Below, piece by piece: positions 1 to 8,956 of a DNA stretch of 21,941 nucleotides (positions are counted from its first letter, which is position 1; every line of letters starts with the position of its first letter). A model generated the notes under the pieces. That model was not told where the DNA came from, ran no database searches, and worked only from the letters and a program-made list of their open reading frames with translations. Made by a program: the position numbers and the translations under genes. This DNA is from JAKFWF01 sp041745515 (lineage in GTDB: Bacteria; Pseudomonadota; Alphaproteobacteria; Rhizobiales; Hyphomicrobiaceae): the NCBI GenBank assembly GCA_041745515.1, contig JBGTIU010000024.1, forward strand, positions 1 to 21,941, in the 5' to 3' direction.

Positions 1-214
1 TCGAAGCCGCAACCGGCGCAAAGGCCGGCAGCCCGCGCACGACGCGTTCTTGGCGGGCGCCGGGTCTAATCCTGGGCGGCAACGGCAGTTGCCGTGCGGC
101 CGGAGCAGGCGACGGCCATGTCAAAACACCGGATCGTCCCCAGTTCTCCTGAGCGTGAGCTGGTGACAAGGCGCAACACACGATCAACGCGGCGACTGCC
201 AGACTGCGACACAT
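1..214 (-). CDS. Partial secreted protein (N-terminus only), function unknown
   Basis: An open frame runs leftward from an ATG at 214 off the window edge, giving 71 residues with no stop. The protein starts with a clear Sec signal peptide: a short basic start (MCR), a hydrophobic core (about residues 4-16) and an Ala-His-Ala cleavage site at 19-21, followed by QENWG. The mature part seen so far is rich in Pro, Arg and Ala, so it is probably a periplasmic or exported linker. The start is supported by GAAGGG six bases ahead of the ATG on the minus strand. The other two minus-strand frames carry stops here (for example at 66 and 121). The gene is divergent from fumC. No family is recognisable from this much sequence. 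An SPase I substrate is what the sequence shows; function is unknown. Confidence 0.6.
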   Translation of the reverse strand, partial: MCRSLAVAALIVCCALSPAHAQENWGRSGVLTWPSPAPAARQLPLPPRIRPGARQERVVRGLPAFAPVAAS

Positions 215-519
215 AAGCCACCCTTCAACCAGCGCGCTTGCGGGGCCAGCCACGGCCTCAATGTTGCTCAGTTACGGCCGAGGCATTGATAAGTTCTTGC
301 TGAAGATCGAGCCGGCGGCAACGCGGGTCTCAACGCACGCAATCGTTTGCACAGCCGAGTTGCATTGCCGACACGGTTCTCCGTTGCCGCTGCCGACACG
401 CGTTCGCTGAGCGACCATTTGGCCCCTTCGCGGGCCGGCCGGCAGCGGCCACTTGGTGCCGGCGCGCTGCTTGTGCTACGCCGCGCAAAGCCGTGTATTA
501 CCAATGGACCCTGGAAACC
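215..519. other. Intergenic region between divergent genes
   Basis: This stretch of 305 bases separates the leftward secreted-protein gene from fumC. It must hold both promoters, but I see no convincing -35/-10 pair, operator or riboswitch. A 49-codon frame from an ATG at 261 has no ribosome binding site and no recognisable product, so I do not call it a gene. Confidence 0.5.
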
Positions 520-1911
520 ATGACCCAGACCCGCACCGAAACCGACAGCTTTGGCGCCATTGAGGTCGATGCATCCAAATATTGGGGCGCGCAGGCGCAG
601 CGCAGTCTGGGCAATTTCAAGATCGGCACCGAGCGGCAGCCCAAGTCGGTGATCCGCGCACTCGGCATCATAAAGCGGGCGGCGGCCGAGACCAACACCG
701 CGCTTGGCCGCCTCGAGCCGCATCTGAGCTCTGCCATCGCCGCCGCCGCGCAGGAAGTCATCGACGGACGCCTCGACGATCACTTTCCGCTGGTTGTCTG
801 GCAAACCGGCTCAGGCACGCAGTCCAACATGAATGCCAACGAGGTGATCTCGAATCGTGCAATCGAGATGATGGGCGGCGTGATGGGCTCCAAAAAACCG
901 GTCCATCCGAACGACCACGTCAATATGAGTCAGTCGTCGAATGATACTTATCCGACGGCCATGCACATCGCCTGCGCGGAAGAAATCGTCCACCGCCTGC
1001 TGCCGGCATTGCGCAAGCTCGCGCAGGCGTTGGCCGAGAAATCCAACGCCTGGCAGCGCATCATCAAGATCGGCCGGACGCATACGCAGGATGCAACGCC
1101 GCTCACGCTCGGCCAGGAGTTCGGTGGCTATGCAGCCCAGATCGAAAATGGCATCAAACGCATCGAGAGCACGCTGCCGAGCCTGATGGAGCTGGCCCAG
1201 GGAGGCACCGCGGTCGGCACCGGGCTCAATGCGCCCAAAGGCTTCGCCGAACAGGTGGCAGGGCGGATCGCTGCTATTGCTCAGCTACCATTTACATCTG
1301 CGCCGAACAAGTTCGAAGCCCTTGCGGCTCACGATGCGATGGTCATGACTCACGGCGCGATCAACACAGTGGCCGCGTCCCTGTTCAAGATCGCCAACGA
1401 TATTCGTTTTCTCGGTAGTGGCCCGCGCTCGGGATTCGGCGAGCTGTCGTTGCCCGAAAACGAGCCCGGCTCGTCGATCATGCCCGGCAAGGTCAATCCG
1501 ACGCAGTGCGAGGCGCTGTCAATGGTTTGCGCGCACATCTTCGGCAACCACGCGGCGTTGACGTTCGCCGGTGCTTCGGGTCACTTCGAACTCAACGTGT
1601 TCAACCCGGTGATGGCCTATAACTTCCTCCAATCGGTTGGACTGATGGCCGATGCAGCCGTAAGCTTCACCGATAACTGCATCGTCGGCATCGAAGCCCG
1701 CGAAGACAACATCAAGGCGGCTCTCGATCGATCGCTGATGCTTGTCACCGCGCTTGCACCCAAGATCGGCTACGACAAAGCGGCGAGCATCGCCAAGGCG
1801 GCGCACAGGAACGGCACGACGCTACGGCAGGAGGCTGTCGAGGGTGGCTATGTCACCGGGCTGGAGTTCGATGAGATCGTCGATCCGACCAGGATGATCG
1901 GCCCGGAATAA
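520..1911 (+). CDS. fumC: Class II fumarate hydratase
   Basis: Cytosolic fumarase of the TCA cycle, interconverting fumarate and L-malate; class II enzymes are iron-free homotetramers. The 463-aa product has the usual length. Visible motifs are GSGTQSNMNANEVISNRA (substrate site), SSNDTYPTAMH, GRTHTQDATPL with the conserved His at residue 188, and the fumarate-lyase signature GSSIMPGKVNP at 317-327 with the catalytic Ser318 in the flexible loop; both residues fall at the same numbers as in E. coli FumC. I chose the ATG at 520; an in-frame GTG at 493 would add nine residues unlike the family. It is followed after 19 bases by the DUF4169 gene and so probably heads a three-gene operon. The catalytic residues rule out aspartase or argininosuccinate lyase reasonably well. 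Confidence 0.97.
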   Translation: MTQTRTETDSFGAIEVDASKYWGAQAQRSLGNFKIGTERQPKSVIRALGIIKRAAAETNTALGRLEPHLSSAIAAAAQEVIDGRLDDHFPLVVWQTGSGTQSNMNANEVISNRAIEMMGGVMGSKKPVHPNDHVNMSQSSNDTYPTAMHIACAEEIVHRLLPALRKLAQALAEKSNAWQRIIKIGRTHTQDATPLTLGQEFGGYAAQIENGIKRIESTLPSLMELAQGGTAVGTGLNAPKGFAEQVAGRIAAIAQLPFTSAPNKFEALAAHDAMVMTHGAINTVAASLFKIANDIRFLGSGPRSGFGELSLPENEPGSSIMPGKVNPTQCEALSMVCAHIFGNHAALTFAGASGHFELNVFNPVMAYNFLQSVGLMADAAVSFTDNCIVGIEAREDNIKAALDRSLMLVTALAPKIGYDKAASIAKAAHRNGTTLRQEAVEGGYVTGLEFDEIVDPTRMIGPE

Positions 1912-1930
1912 GGAAGGAGGGTTCAGCGTC

Positions 1931-2137
1931 ATGACGGCTGATGTCGTCAATCTCCGGGCCGCCCGTAAAGCCAGAGCACGGGCCGCACGGAAGGATCTAG
2001 CCGCCCAGAACCGCGCACGGTTCGGGCAGACCAAAGCCGATCGGCTCGCGTTGAACTTGCAACGCCGCCTCGACGCCCAGAGACTAGACGGTGCGAAGCG
2101 CGAAAAGCGCAGGGAAACTGACCCTTATGAAGGATGA
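1931..2137 (+). CDS. DUF4169 family protein
   Basis: Small, very basic 68-aa protein beginning MTADVVNLRAARKARARAA and containing the NRARFGQTKA block typical of the DUF4169 family, which is confined to alphaproteobacteria and has no established function. It is almost entirely charged and probably helical. A strong Shine-Dalgarno (GGAAGGAGG, 1912-1920) lies just after the fumC stop and ten bases before the ATG, so it is translated independently. Its stop overlaps the start of the next gene by 11 bases, indicating translational coupling. The linkage fumC-DUF4169-RHH is familiar from related genomes. High Arg/Lys content could mean nucleic-acid binding; that is inference. Confidence 0.85.
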   Translation: MTADVVNLRAARKARARAARKDLAAQNRARFGQTKADRLALNLQRRLDAQRLDGAKREKRRETDPYEG

Positions 2138-2381
2138 TCCCCACCAGGCAGCCCGGCCAGTGAAGCGTTCCTTCTCCATTGCCGGGCACAAGACCTCGAT
2201 CAGTCTCGAAGCAGCGTTCTGGGCTGCACTTAAACACGCTGCTGAAGGCGAGCGTCTACCACTTGCGGCTCTCGTGCGCCGGATCGACAGCACCCGCGCG
2301 GATGCTGGACTATCGAGTGCGGTGCGCGTCTGGCTGCTGCACTACGTGCAGCATGTGCGTCAATTGCCGCCTAATCCTTGA
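2127..2381 (+). CDS. Ribbon-helix-helix domain protein
   Basis: An 84-aa protein whose core (VKRSFSIAGHKTSISLE, then a helix-rich section ending AVRVWLLHYVQ) resembles the alphaproteobacterial RHH_4 ribbon-helix-helix family, predicted DNA-binding proteins. The beta strand would be KRSFSIAGHKTSISL and the two helices AAFWAALKHAAEGE and PLAALVRRIDSTR. The ATG at 2127 is preferred: AGGGA lies about eleven bases upstream, and the longer frame adds only residues from the end of the preceding gene. It overlaps the DUF4169 gene by 11 bases. Its last 22 bases overlap the 3' end of the AsmA gene on the other strand. A target is not evident; autoregulation of the fumC operon is conceivable but not shown. 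Confidence 0.82.
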   Translation: MKDDPHQAARPVKRSFSIAGHKTSISLEAAFWAALKHAAEGERLPLAALVRRIDSTRADAGLSSAVRVWLLHYVQHVRQLPPNP

Positions 2382-5300
2382 CGTCGGAAGATGTCCTGCA
2401 GCTTGGTATTCTGCGGTGCCTGCCGCGGCTCGCGCGTCAGGCCGTTCCGCCCAGGCGCGATGGGTGATTTGACCGCATCCGAGGCGGTGACGCCGTCGGC
2501 AGGCGCCGGCGAGGCAGTCCCTGCTTCGCCGCCCTGCGGAATTGGTGCAGGCGGCGCCAACGGCATATCCTGAGGCAGCCCACCAACGGCGCGCCCGCCG
2601 GCACGGGACTCGAGTTCGACTTTCTGGCGCTGTACTTCGAGCCGTTGACGCTCGACTTCCGCCTTGGCGCGGCCTTCGTCAAAACGCCGAAGGCGCTCCA
2701 GCTCGTCGACGTCGCGTTCCATACGCCGAACCGCTAGTTCGCGCACCGTTGCAGCGGCAGAGATCACTGGCTCGAGGCGGCCGAGATGGCCAATGGGTCC
2801 GACAAAGGCGATCGTGACGGCTGGAAGGGGGCCCGTAGACGCCTTCTTTGTACCTGCCGCAGCCCCAGCCGACACGGGCGCGTTGCCGTCGGCCCGCGGC
2901 TCCAATCTCCACTCGCTATCGATCTTCAAGCTATTGAGGTCGATGGTGGTTCTGTTGCTGGCGCGACCGTCGCCGGTTTCTACGTTGAAGCCCCGAACTC
3001 TTACTATGCCATCGCCGATGTCGAACCCAAGCTTGCGCGTACCGACGACAAGACGGCGTGTCGGGGCTGCAGCGGTAGCCCGCAATTCGGCTTCAATTGC
3101 CTTTTCAAAGGCCTCGATTGTTGCCTCGCGCCGTCCCCCGACAACCTCGTCGGCGAGGCTGCGGACCATCAGCGGCGCCAATCCGGCGAGCTCGGATTTG
3201 GTCAGCTCGATTTCACCTTTGCCCGTGAGCGCCGCGACCAACCCATGCGGAGAGAGGCCCCGGCCAGATACGACCATTGATAGCCCACCCAAACCGGTGA
3301 TACCGGACGCACCTGCGGCAGCCGGTGCGAGCAGTTCAAGCCGTGCGCCGGAAATCCTGGCACTGCCATTGAGCGTCCCACCGGCGGTCGCCTTCCCCAA
3401 CAGCCATCGGGATGACAGGCGAGCACCCAATATATCCCCATCGAGTGCCTTGATATCGATCTTGCCCGGCCCGAACTCGACAGCGGCGACCGCGCGAGCA
3501 ACCTTGAGGTCCGGGGTCAAGGCAAGCTTGCCGATGGCGAACTCGATTTGACCGTCCAGCTCATCGAACGTGCCAAACTCGAATACGGAACGACGCCAGA
3601 CGCTTGGTGCGCCGGAAACATCCTCCGCCGAGACCGGCGGTTTGCCGCTGACAACGACATCGATGGCACGCGGGATATTCACGCTTGTCGCGGCCACGCG
3701 GCCATCGAGACGCCAGCGCTCCTTGCCGGCCACGAGGCTCAGTTCGCCGTCGACGATCGAGCCCGCAATATCGAGAGACCGCGGCCGAAGCTTAATTGCT
3801 CCATTCTCGAGCGAGATTTCTATGGTGCCGTCCACGGCCTCCGCATTCAGTCCCGCGGGCACCGCAATTCCGAACAATGCTGTGGACCGGGCGAGATCGA
3901 CAACTCGCACCTGCAGATCACCCTGCGCACTGACAATTGAGTCCGCACCCAGTACCGCGCGGCCTGCGTACGAAGCCTCCAACCCTTCTTCGTCAATCCT
4001 CACGAAGGTCGCGAGGCCCTGATCGGCGCGACCGGATGCCTTCAGCAACAATTGCGACCGCTCGTCACTTGCGAGTACGCCGCTGGTTGCCGGAACCGCT
4101 GCAGAAACCGTAGTGAACAGGGCGCGCAGTTTCGCCCATTCGGGACGATCAATCGTAAGGGTCAAATCGAGCGGCTGCTGACGCCAGTTGGACAAGCCGT
4201 TGGCAAGTTTGAGCGAGCCGGAAAGCCGCCGCCCCAGCAACGCCCCATCAACGATCAACTCTGCCGGTCCGTTGCCGCCCGCAGTTGCGTCTTGCAAGTC
4301 GGCTAGTCGCATCGACCAAGCGAGCCTGGCTGGTGCGGCTGCACGCAGCCCGGGCGACAAGGTGGCGGCATCCGCCACACCCAGCAGCTCGAGAAACTCG
4401 GTCCATGCCTGCGGGTCCGTTGCTGCAATTGTGCCGCGCAATGAGCCGCGGCTGCGCGCGGCGATGTCGGCCACTTCGCCTTCGACTTCGAGATCGAGCC
4501 CCCGGGCGCTGGTCAACCGAGCACGAGAGACCGTCAGCCGTCCGTTGAGAACCGCTAGGTCAATGTCGACATCACGTAAGTCCTGGTCGCCGTCGATCAG
4601 CTGGCTTGCGCGTATTTGCAAGGTCAGATCACTTGTGCGGGCATCGAAGACGGCCGGCCGTTTACTCCCGCCTCCAATAGGTTCGGCCGCCGCGCCACCA
4701 CCCGCGGCACTCGGCTGCTCGACGTTTACAAGTTCCCGAATGCGGGAATAAAGATCGAGAGCGCGGGGCGCGATGGCGCCAATATCGATCCGATCGCCGT
4801 CGAGCGCGAGATCCAGGCGCTTGCGTCCCTCCCAGCGGTAACTGACGTCTCCTGACAGAGTTGTCGCAGCAATGTTTGCGGTGGCCTGCGTAACTGCGAT
4901 CGACTGGCCTGTCACCCCGAGCTTCGCTTGAAGCGAAAAAGCAGCCTCGCCGCGGCCATCGGAGATCACGCCGGAATGACCAAGCCAGCCCAGAAGCCGC
5001 GCTGGACTCGCGCCACGCAGATTGATATCGCCGTCGAAATTCGCAGGTTTCAGCGGATCGGGAAACACTCCGGTGATCAGTACCGAGGCACCGCCTGGCA
5101 GTGCAGCACGCAGATCGGTGACGCGCAGCAAGCTGGCACCGCGCTCGATCGCCAACCGCACATTGCTTAGTGCTTCCCCGCCGAGATTGATCTGATCAAC
5201 CGTCACCGATGCACGCCCCCGACCAGCCGACGGCACGAAGTGAGACAACGATGCCGGCAGCCGGCTCAAGACCTCCAGAGGCTTTGCTATTGCCTGTTCG

Positions 5301-6292
5301 CCAAACACCGCATCGAGATCGAGCCATTTCGACGTAAATTCGGATTTGATGTCGAGGCCACGCGTCCAGTCAGCCTGCGCCGAGCCACCTAACAATTGTG
5401 GTTTGCCGTTTTGTTCAAAGGCAAGCGTGATATCGCTCAGCCGGGCGCCTGCCGTATCACCGGCGATTACCGCGCGCACTTCCATCGCCATTCCGGTTTC
5501 CGGCGCGACCTCGGAAGGCTTAGCCAGCCTTGCCGGCAGCAGGGAAAGTTGGCCGTTCAACTGGCCTTCGAAGCGAGGTTTTCCACCGATGTCGGCCAAT
5601 CGAACTTCTATCGTTGAGGTGTTTGCCGTCTCTGCCGCCGTCAAAGCGGCCTTGACACGCAATCCGCCCTCAGTATCGAAATTGGTCGTCGATGACTTCA
5701 ACTCGTAGCGTGCGCCACCGGCGTCAAAGCTGCCGCGGAACCGGAATGGACCTTCCAATGCCGCCACCGACAATTCGCCGGATACCGCGTCGATACGCCC
5801 CAGCTCCTGGCCGTCCGCGCGATCGACCGAAATAATGCCATCGGTGATCTGAACCGACTGCAGCGCCACATCGCTTGGCACGAATGGCAGTGTGCCGCGG
5901 GTCAACGACAGGGTTTGCCAGTTGCCGCCACCTTCGGGATTGAGCCGCAGCTTGAGCACAGGACGGCGCAGTTCGATTTTATTGGCTTCGATCGCGCCCT
6001 TGAGGAGCGGTGCCGGCGACAGCCAAAGAGTGAAGTCGTCAGCGCGAAAAAAGGGCTCCCCAGTCCGCCCCGCGGCATCGGCAAGGCGCACCTTTTCAAA
6101 CCGGACATAGGGTGATGGCAGAAGGCGAAGGTTGACGGCACCGGCAACGCGCAGCTCGCGTCCAAGTATTCGCGAGGCTTCTTCCTCGAATACGCCGCGA
6201 TAGCTCGTCCAATCGACGAAGTGCGGGACCGCGAATAGAGCGGCCAACACGGCGACGAGCAGACCACCAATCCAAAGGAGAAAGTTGTTCAT
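2360..6292 (-). CDS. AsmA family protein
   Basis: A 1310-aa inner-membrane-anchored protein of the AsmA family, large bridge-like proteins of the cell envelope implicated in phospholipid transport or outer-membrane homeostasis. A single N-terminal membrane segment (about 4-23) is followed by DWTSYRGVFEEEASRILGREL, the typical AsmA opening, then long beta-rich repeats. The AsmA_2-like C-terminal domain includes GGLSMVVSGRGLSPHGL and GKGEIELTKSELAGL. A charged coiled coil (about 1184-1230) and an 80-residue Pro/Ala-rich tail end the protein. I start at the ATG at 6292, where the hydrophobic segment begins correctly; AGGAGG sits only two bases upstream, and an in-frame TTG at 6310 is the alternative. 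It is divergent from uvrD and converges with the RHH gene. Confidence 0.9.
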   Translation of the reverse strand: MNNFLLWIGGLLVAVLAALFAVPHFVDWTSYRGVFEEEASRILGRELRVAGAVNLRLLPSPYVRFEKVRLADAAGRTGEPFFRADDFTLWLSPAPLLKGAIEANKIELRRPVLKLRLNPEGGGNWQTLSLTRGTLPFVPSDVALQSVQITDGIISVDRADGQELGRIDAVSGELSVAALEGPFRFRGSFDAGGARYELKSSTTNFDTEGGLRVKAALTAAETANTSTIEVRLADIGGKPRFEGQLNGQLSLLPARLAKPSEVAPETGMAMEVRAVIAGDTAGARLSDITLAFEQNGKPQLLGGSAQADWTRGLDIKSEFTSKWLDLDAVFGEQAIAKPLEVLSRLPASLSHFVPSAGRGRASVTVDQINLGGEALSNVRLAIERGASLLRVTDLRAALPGGASVLITGVFPDPLKPANFDGDINLRGASPARLLGWLGHSGVISDGRGEAAFSLQAKLGVTGQSIAVTQATANIAATTLSGDVSYRWEGRKRLDLALDGDRIDIGAIAPRALDLYSRIRELVNVEQPSAAGGGAAAEPIGGGSKRPAVFDARTSDLTLQIRASQLIDGDQDLRDVDIDLAVLNGRLTVSRARLTSARGLDLEVEGEVADIAARSRGSLRGTIAATDPQAWTEFLELLGVADAATLSPGLRAAAPARLAWSMRLADLQDATAGGNGPAELIVDGALLGRRLSGSLKLANGLSNWRQQPLDLTLTIDRPEWAKLRALFTTVSAAVPATSGVLASDERSQLLLKASGRADQGLATFVRIDEEGLEASYAGRAVLGADSIVSAQGDLQVRVVDLARSTALFGIAVPAGLNAEAVDGTIEISLENGAIKLRPRSLDIAGSIVDGELSLVAGKERWRLDGRVAATSVNIPRAIDVVVSGKPPVSAEDVSGAPSVWRRSVFEFGTFDELDGQIEFAIGKLALTPDLKVARAVAAVEFGPGKIDIKALDGDILGARLSSRWLLGKATAGGTLNGSARISGARLELLAPAAAGASGITGLGGLSMVVSGRGLSPHGLVAALTGKGEIELTKSELAGLAPLMVRSLADEVVGGRREATIEAFEKAIEAELRATAAAPTRRLVVGTRKLGFDIGDGIVRVRGFNVETGDGRASNRTTIDLNSLKIDSEWRLEPRADGNAPVSAGAAAGTKKASTGPLPAVTIAFVGPIGHLGRLEPVISAAATVRELAVRRMERDVDELERLRRFDEGRAKAEVERQRLEVQRQKVELESRAGGRAVGGLPQDMPLAPPAPIPQGGEAGTASPAPADGVTASDAVKSPIAPGRNGLTREPRQAPQNTKLQDIFRRQGLGGN

Positions 6293-6344
6293 AGCCTCCT
6301 GATCGACCAAGTTAGCTGGATGCGACTCCGCACGGCAATCTCCA

Positions 6345-6359
6345 ATGCGAAGCTCGCAT
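6345..6359. promoter_or_regulatory. Short inverted repeat in the asmA/uvrD divergent region
   Basis: ATGCGA and TCGCAT, separated by AGC, form a perfect 6-bp inverted repeat about 50 bases upstream of the asmA start; a further ATGCGA lies at 6320-6325. The placement between divergent genes (6293-6532, 240 bases) would suit a regulator site, but six-base arms can arise by chance. Confidence 0.2.
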
Positions 6360-6499
6360 CAGCTCAAGCCGAATAAGCATACCACGGTGTGCGCGGCAAC
6401 GGCCACAACGCTACGGTCGAATGAATCGCTGAGGCGCGACCCGCATATGTAGCGCAAGTTTAGGCGCAGACCAGAATTTGAGCGGCCGTGAGATGCCGA

Positions 6500-6526
6500 T
6501 TGCTGCCACTTCCGACATGCTATGCT
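6500..6526 (+). promoter_or_regulatory. Possible promoter giving a leaderless uvrD transcript
   Basis: TATGCT at 6521-6526 lies six bases before the ATG at 6533, the distance expected if transcription began at the start codon itself. A TTGCTG at 6500-6505 gives a spacer of only 15, which is short. There is no Shine-Dalgarno ahead of this ATG, which agrees with a leaderless message. Confidence 0.25.
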
Positions 6527-6532
6527 GTCAAG

Positions 6533-8899
6533 ATGCCAAAGAATCACTTGCAGGACACCGTCATCCAATCGTCGTCTCCCGCAGCCGGCTCGATCTCGTC
6601 GCGAGCGCTCGGCCGCGCGGCGCCAGCCTACATGGCTGCCATCAATCCTGAGCAGCGTCATGCCGTTGAGACGTTGGATGGTCCGGTACTCGTGCTGGCA
6701 GGTGCCGGCACTGGCAAGACCCGCGTACTGACCACGCGGATTGCGCACATCCTGGCGTCAAACAAGGCGAGGGCTGCCGATATACTGTCGGTCACTTTCA
6801 CGAATAAGGCAGCACGGGAAATGCGCGAACGCATCGGCGGCCTGATCGGCGGTGCGGTCGAGGGCATGGTCTGGCTCGGCACCTTCCACTCAATTGGTGT
6901 GAAGATTCTGCGCCGGCACGCGGAACTTGTCGGTCTCAAGAGCGGCTTCACGATCCTCGATCCCGACGATCAGCTGCGCCTGATGAAACAAGTGATCGAG
7001 GTTGCCGGCATCGACAAGGAGCGCTGGCCGGCACGGCAGCTTGCAGCCCTCATCGACGGCTGGAAGAACCGCGGCTTGACGCCGGACAAGGTGTCGGCCG
7101 GGGAGGGCATGTTCGCCGGAGGCCGCGGCCGCGAGCTGTATGCCGCCTACCAGAAGCGATTGAAGGAGCTCAACGCCTGTGATTTTGGGGACCTGCTGCT
7201 CGAAAGCCTGCGGCTGTTTCTGGAAAACGCCGATATTCTCAAACAGTATCAGCGCCGCTTCCGCTACATCCTGGTTGACGAATATCAGGATACCAACGTC
7301 GTACAGTACATGTGGCTGCGGCTCCTCGCGCAAGGGGCGCCGAACATCTGCTGTGTCGGTGACGACGATCAGTCGATCTACGGCTGGCGTGGCGCCGAAG
7401 TCGACAACATCCTGCGCTTCGACAAGGATTTCCCCGGCGCAGTCATCATCCGGCTCGAGCGCAACTACCGTTCGACCGGACACATTCTGGCGGCCGCCTC
7501 GAGCTTGATTGCCCACAACAAGGGCCGCCTCGGCAAAACGCTGTTCACCGACGATGCGCTCGGCAACAAGGTCGCTGTCGCCGGGGTGTGGGACGACGAG
7601 GAAGAAGCGCGCGTGATCGCGGACGACATCGAGGCAGCGCAAAAGCATGGTCATCGGCTCAACGACATCGCGATCCTGGTGCGCGCTTCGTTCCAGATGC
7701 GCAGCTTGGAAGACCGTTTCGTGACGCTTGGCCTGCCTTATCGCGTGATCGGTGGGCCACGTTTCTACGAACGGCAAGAGATCAAGGACGCGGTCGCCTA
7801 TCTCGAGATCGTCGCCAATCCGGCGAACGACCTGAAGTTCGAGCGCATCGTAAATGTGCCGAAGCGCGGCCTTGGCGATACCGCCGTCAAACGAATTCAC
7901 GAACTTGCGCGCGCACACGACCTGCCGCTGTACAGGGCGGCGCAGGAAATTATTCAGACGGAGGACCTGGGCGGTAGAGCGCGCAAGTCTGTTTCAGATC
8001 TGATTTCAGCGTTCGAACGCTGGCGTTCGCGGATTGCAACAATGAAGCACACCGAACTTGCCGAGTTGATCCTCGACGAGAGCGGCTATACCGCGATGTG
8101 GCAGGCGGACAAGAGCCCGCAGGCCCAGGCCCGGCTCGAGAACCTGAAGGAATTGATTCGCTTCATGCACCAGTTCGAGACGCTCGGCGGGTTCCTCGAG
8201 CACGTGTCGCTCGTGATGGATGTCGATGCCGGCAACGATGGCGACCGGGTTTCCCTTATGACCCTTCATGCCGCAAAAGGCCTGGAGTTCGACACCGTGT
8301 TCCTGCCCGGCTGGGAAGAGGGTCTGTTTCCCCATCAGCGTTCGCTCGATGAGAACGGGCTGGCGGGGCTCGAAGAGGAGCGCAGGCTGGCCTACGTCGG
8401 GATAACGCGAGCCAAGAAGCACGCCAAGGTTTCGTTCGCTCAGAACCGGCGCAACCGGGGACTGTTCTCGGCGGCCGTGCCGTCGCGCTTCATAGACGAG
8501 TTGCCAGAGGCGCATGTCGACGTGGTGGAGCCCAAGAGCCCGTTCGGCGGCGCCTATCAGGGCTTCGGCGGCAGTTTCGGTCAGCGCGGCGGGTATGGGC
8601 AGAGCCGGTTCGATGAGACCGCCGCCCCCTTCCAGGCAACCTATCAGACACCCGGGTGGCAGCGCGCGCAACAGCAATGGAAAAAGGCAACTCCAAAGAA
8701 GCCGCAGACGGTTATCGAAGGCGAACTTGTCGCATCATCGACGGCGAGGCAGACAACATTTGCGTTGAGCGATCGCGTGTTTCACCAGAAGTTCGGCTAC
8801 GGCCGAGTCGTCGAGATCGATGGAAACAAGCTGACCGTGGATTTCGAGAAAGCCGGATCGAAGCGGGTGGTGGCCAGTTTTCTCGAGAAGCATTCATGA
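6533..8899 (+). CDS. uvrD: ATP-dependent DNA helicase UvrD/PcrA (superfamily 1A)
   Basis: A 788-aa 3'-to-5' DNA helicase for nucleotide excision and mismatch repair and for clearing protein roadblocks. All SF1 motifs are present in order: Q motif NPEQRHAV, Walker A GAGTGKT at 57-63 (Lys62), Ia TFTNKAAREM, II VDEYQDTN, III GDDDQSIYGWRGA, IV LERNYRST, V MTLHAAKGLEFDTVF and VI EEERRLAYVGITRAKKH. The end carries a Gly/Gln-rich linker and a Tudor-like tail (FHQKFGYGRVVEIDGNKLTVDF) that binds RNA polymerase in PcrA. The ATG at 6533 keeps the SSRALGRAAPAYM leader seen in rhizobial homologues; ATG 6632 is a shorter option and GTG 6488 a longer one. No Shine-Dalgarno is obvious. It is monocistronic and meets the MFS gene tail to tail. 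Confidence 0.95.
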   Translation: MPKNHLQDTVIQSSSPAAGSISSRALGRAAPAYMAAINPEQRHAVETLDGPVLVLAGAGTGKTRVLTTRIAHILASNKARAADILSVTFTNKAAREMRERIGGLIGGAVEGMVWLGTFHSIGVKILRRHAELVGLKSGFTILDPDDQLRLMKQVIEVAGIDKERWPARQLAALIDGWKNRGLTPDKVSAGEGMFAGGRGRELYAAYQKRLKELNACDFGDLLLESLRLFLENADILKQYQRRFRYILVDEYQDTNVVQYMWLRLLAQGAPNICCVGDDDQSIYGWRGAEVDNILRFDKDFPGAVIIRLERNYRSTGHILAAASSLIAHNKGRLGKTLFTDDALGNKVAVAGVWDDEEEARVIADDIEAAQKHGHRLNDIAILVRASFQMRSLEDRFVTLGLPYRVIGGPRFYERQEIKDAVAYLEIVANPANDLKFERIVNVPKRGLGDTAVKRIHELARAHDLPLYRAAQEIIQTEDLGGRARKSVSDLISAFERWRSRIATMKHTELAELILDESGYTAMWQADKSPQAQARLENLKELIRFMHQFETLGGFLEHVSLVMDVDAGNDGDRVSLMTLHAAKGLEFDTVFLPGWEEGLFPHQRSLDENGLAGLEEERRLAYVGITRAKKHAKVSFAQNRRNRGLFSAAVPSRFIDELPEAHVDVVEPKSPFGGAYQGFGGSFGQRGGYGQSRFDETAAPFQATYQTPGWQRAQQQWKKATPKKPQTVIEGELVASSTARQTTFALSDRVFHQKFGYGRVVEIDGNKLTVDFEKAGSKRVVASFLEKHS

Positions 8900-8956
8900 T
8901 TGTGAGCGACTTCCCATTCCGAGAGCCGGCCGCTGCTCACGAGCGCGGCAACACTG

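Noticed and set aside
261..410. 49-codon plus-strand frame upstream of fumC
   Set aside because: No ribosome binding site and no recognisable family.
268..804. 178-codon minus-strand open frame spanning the fumC start
   Set aside because: Mostly antisense to fumC; its part over the intergenic region has no protein-like features.
2664..3551. 295-codon plus-strand open frame
   Set aside because: Antisense to the asmA 3' half; Ser/Arg/Pro-rich shadow.
6890..7918. 342-codon minus-strand open frame
   Set aside because: Antisense to the uvrD helicase motifs; no recognisable product.
8902..8940. GTGAGC...GCTCAC inverted repeat between uvrD and the MFS gene
   Set aside because: Six-base arms with a 27-base loop and no T tract; not a credible terminator.
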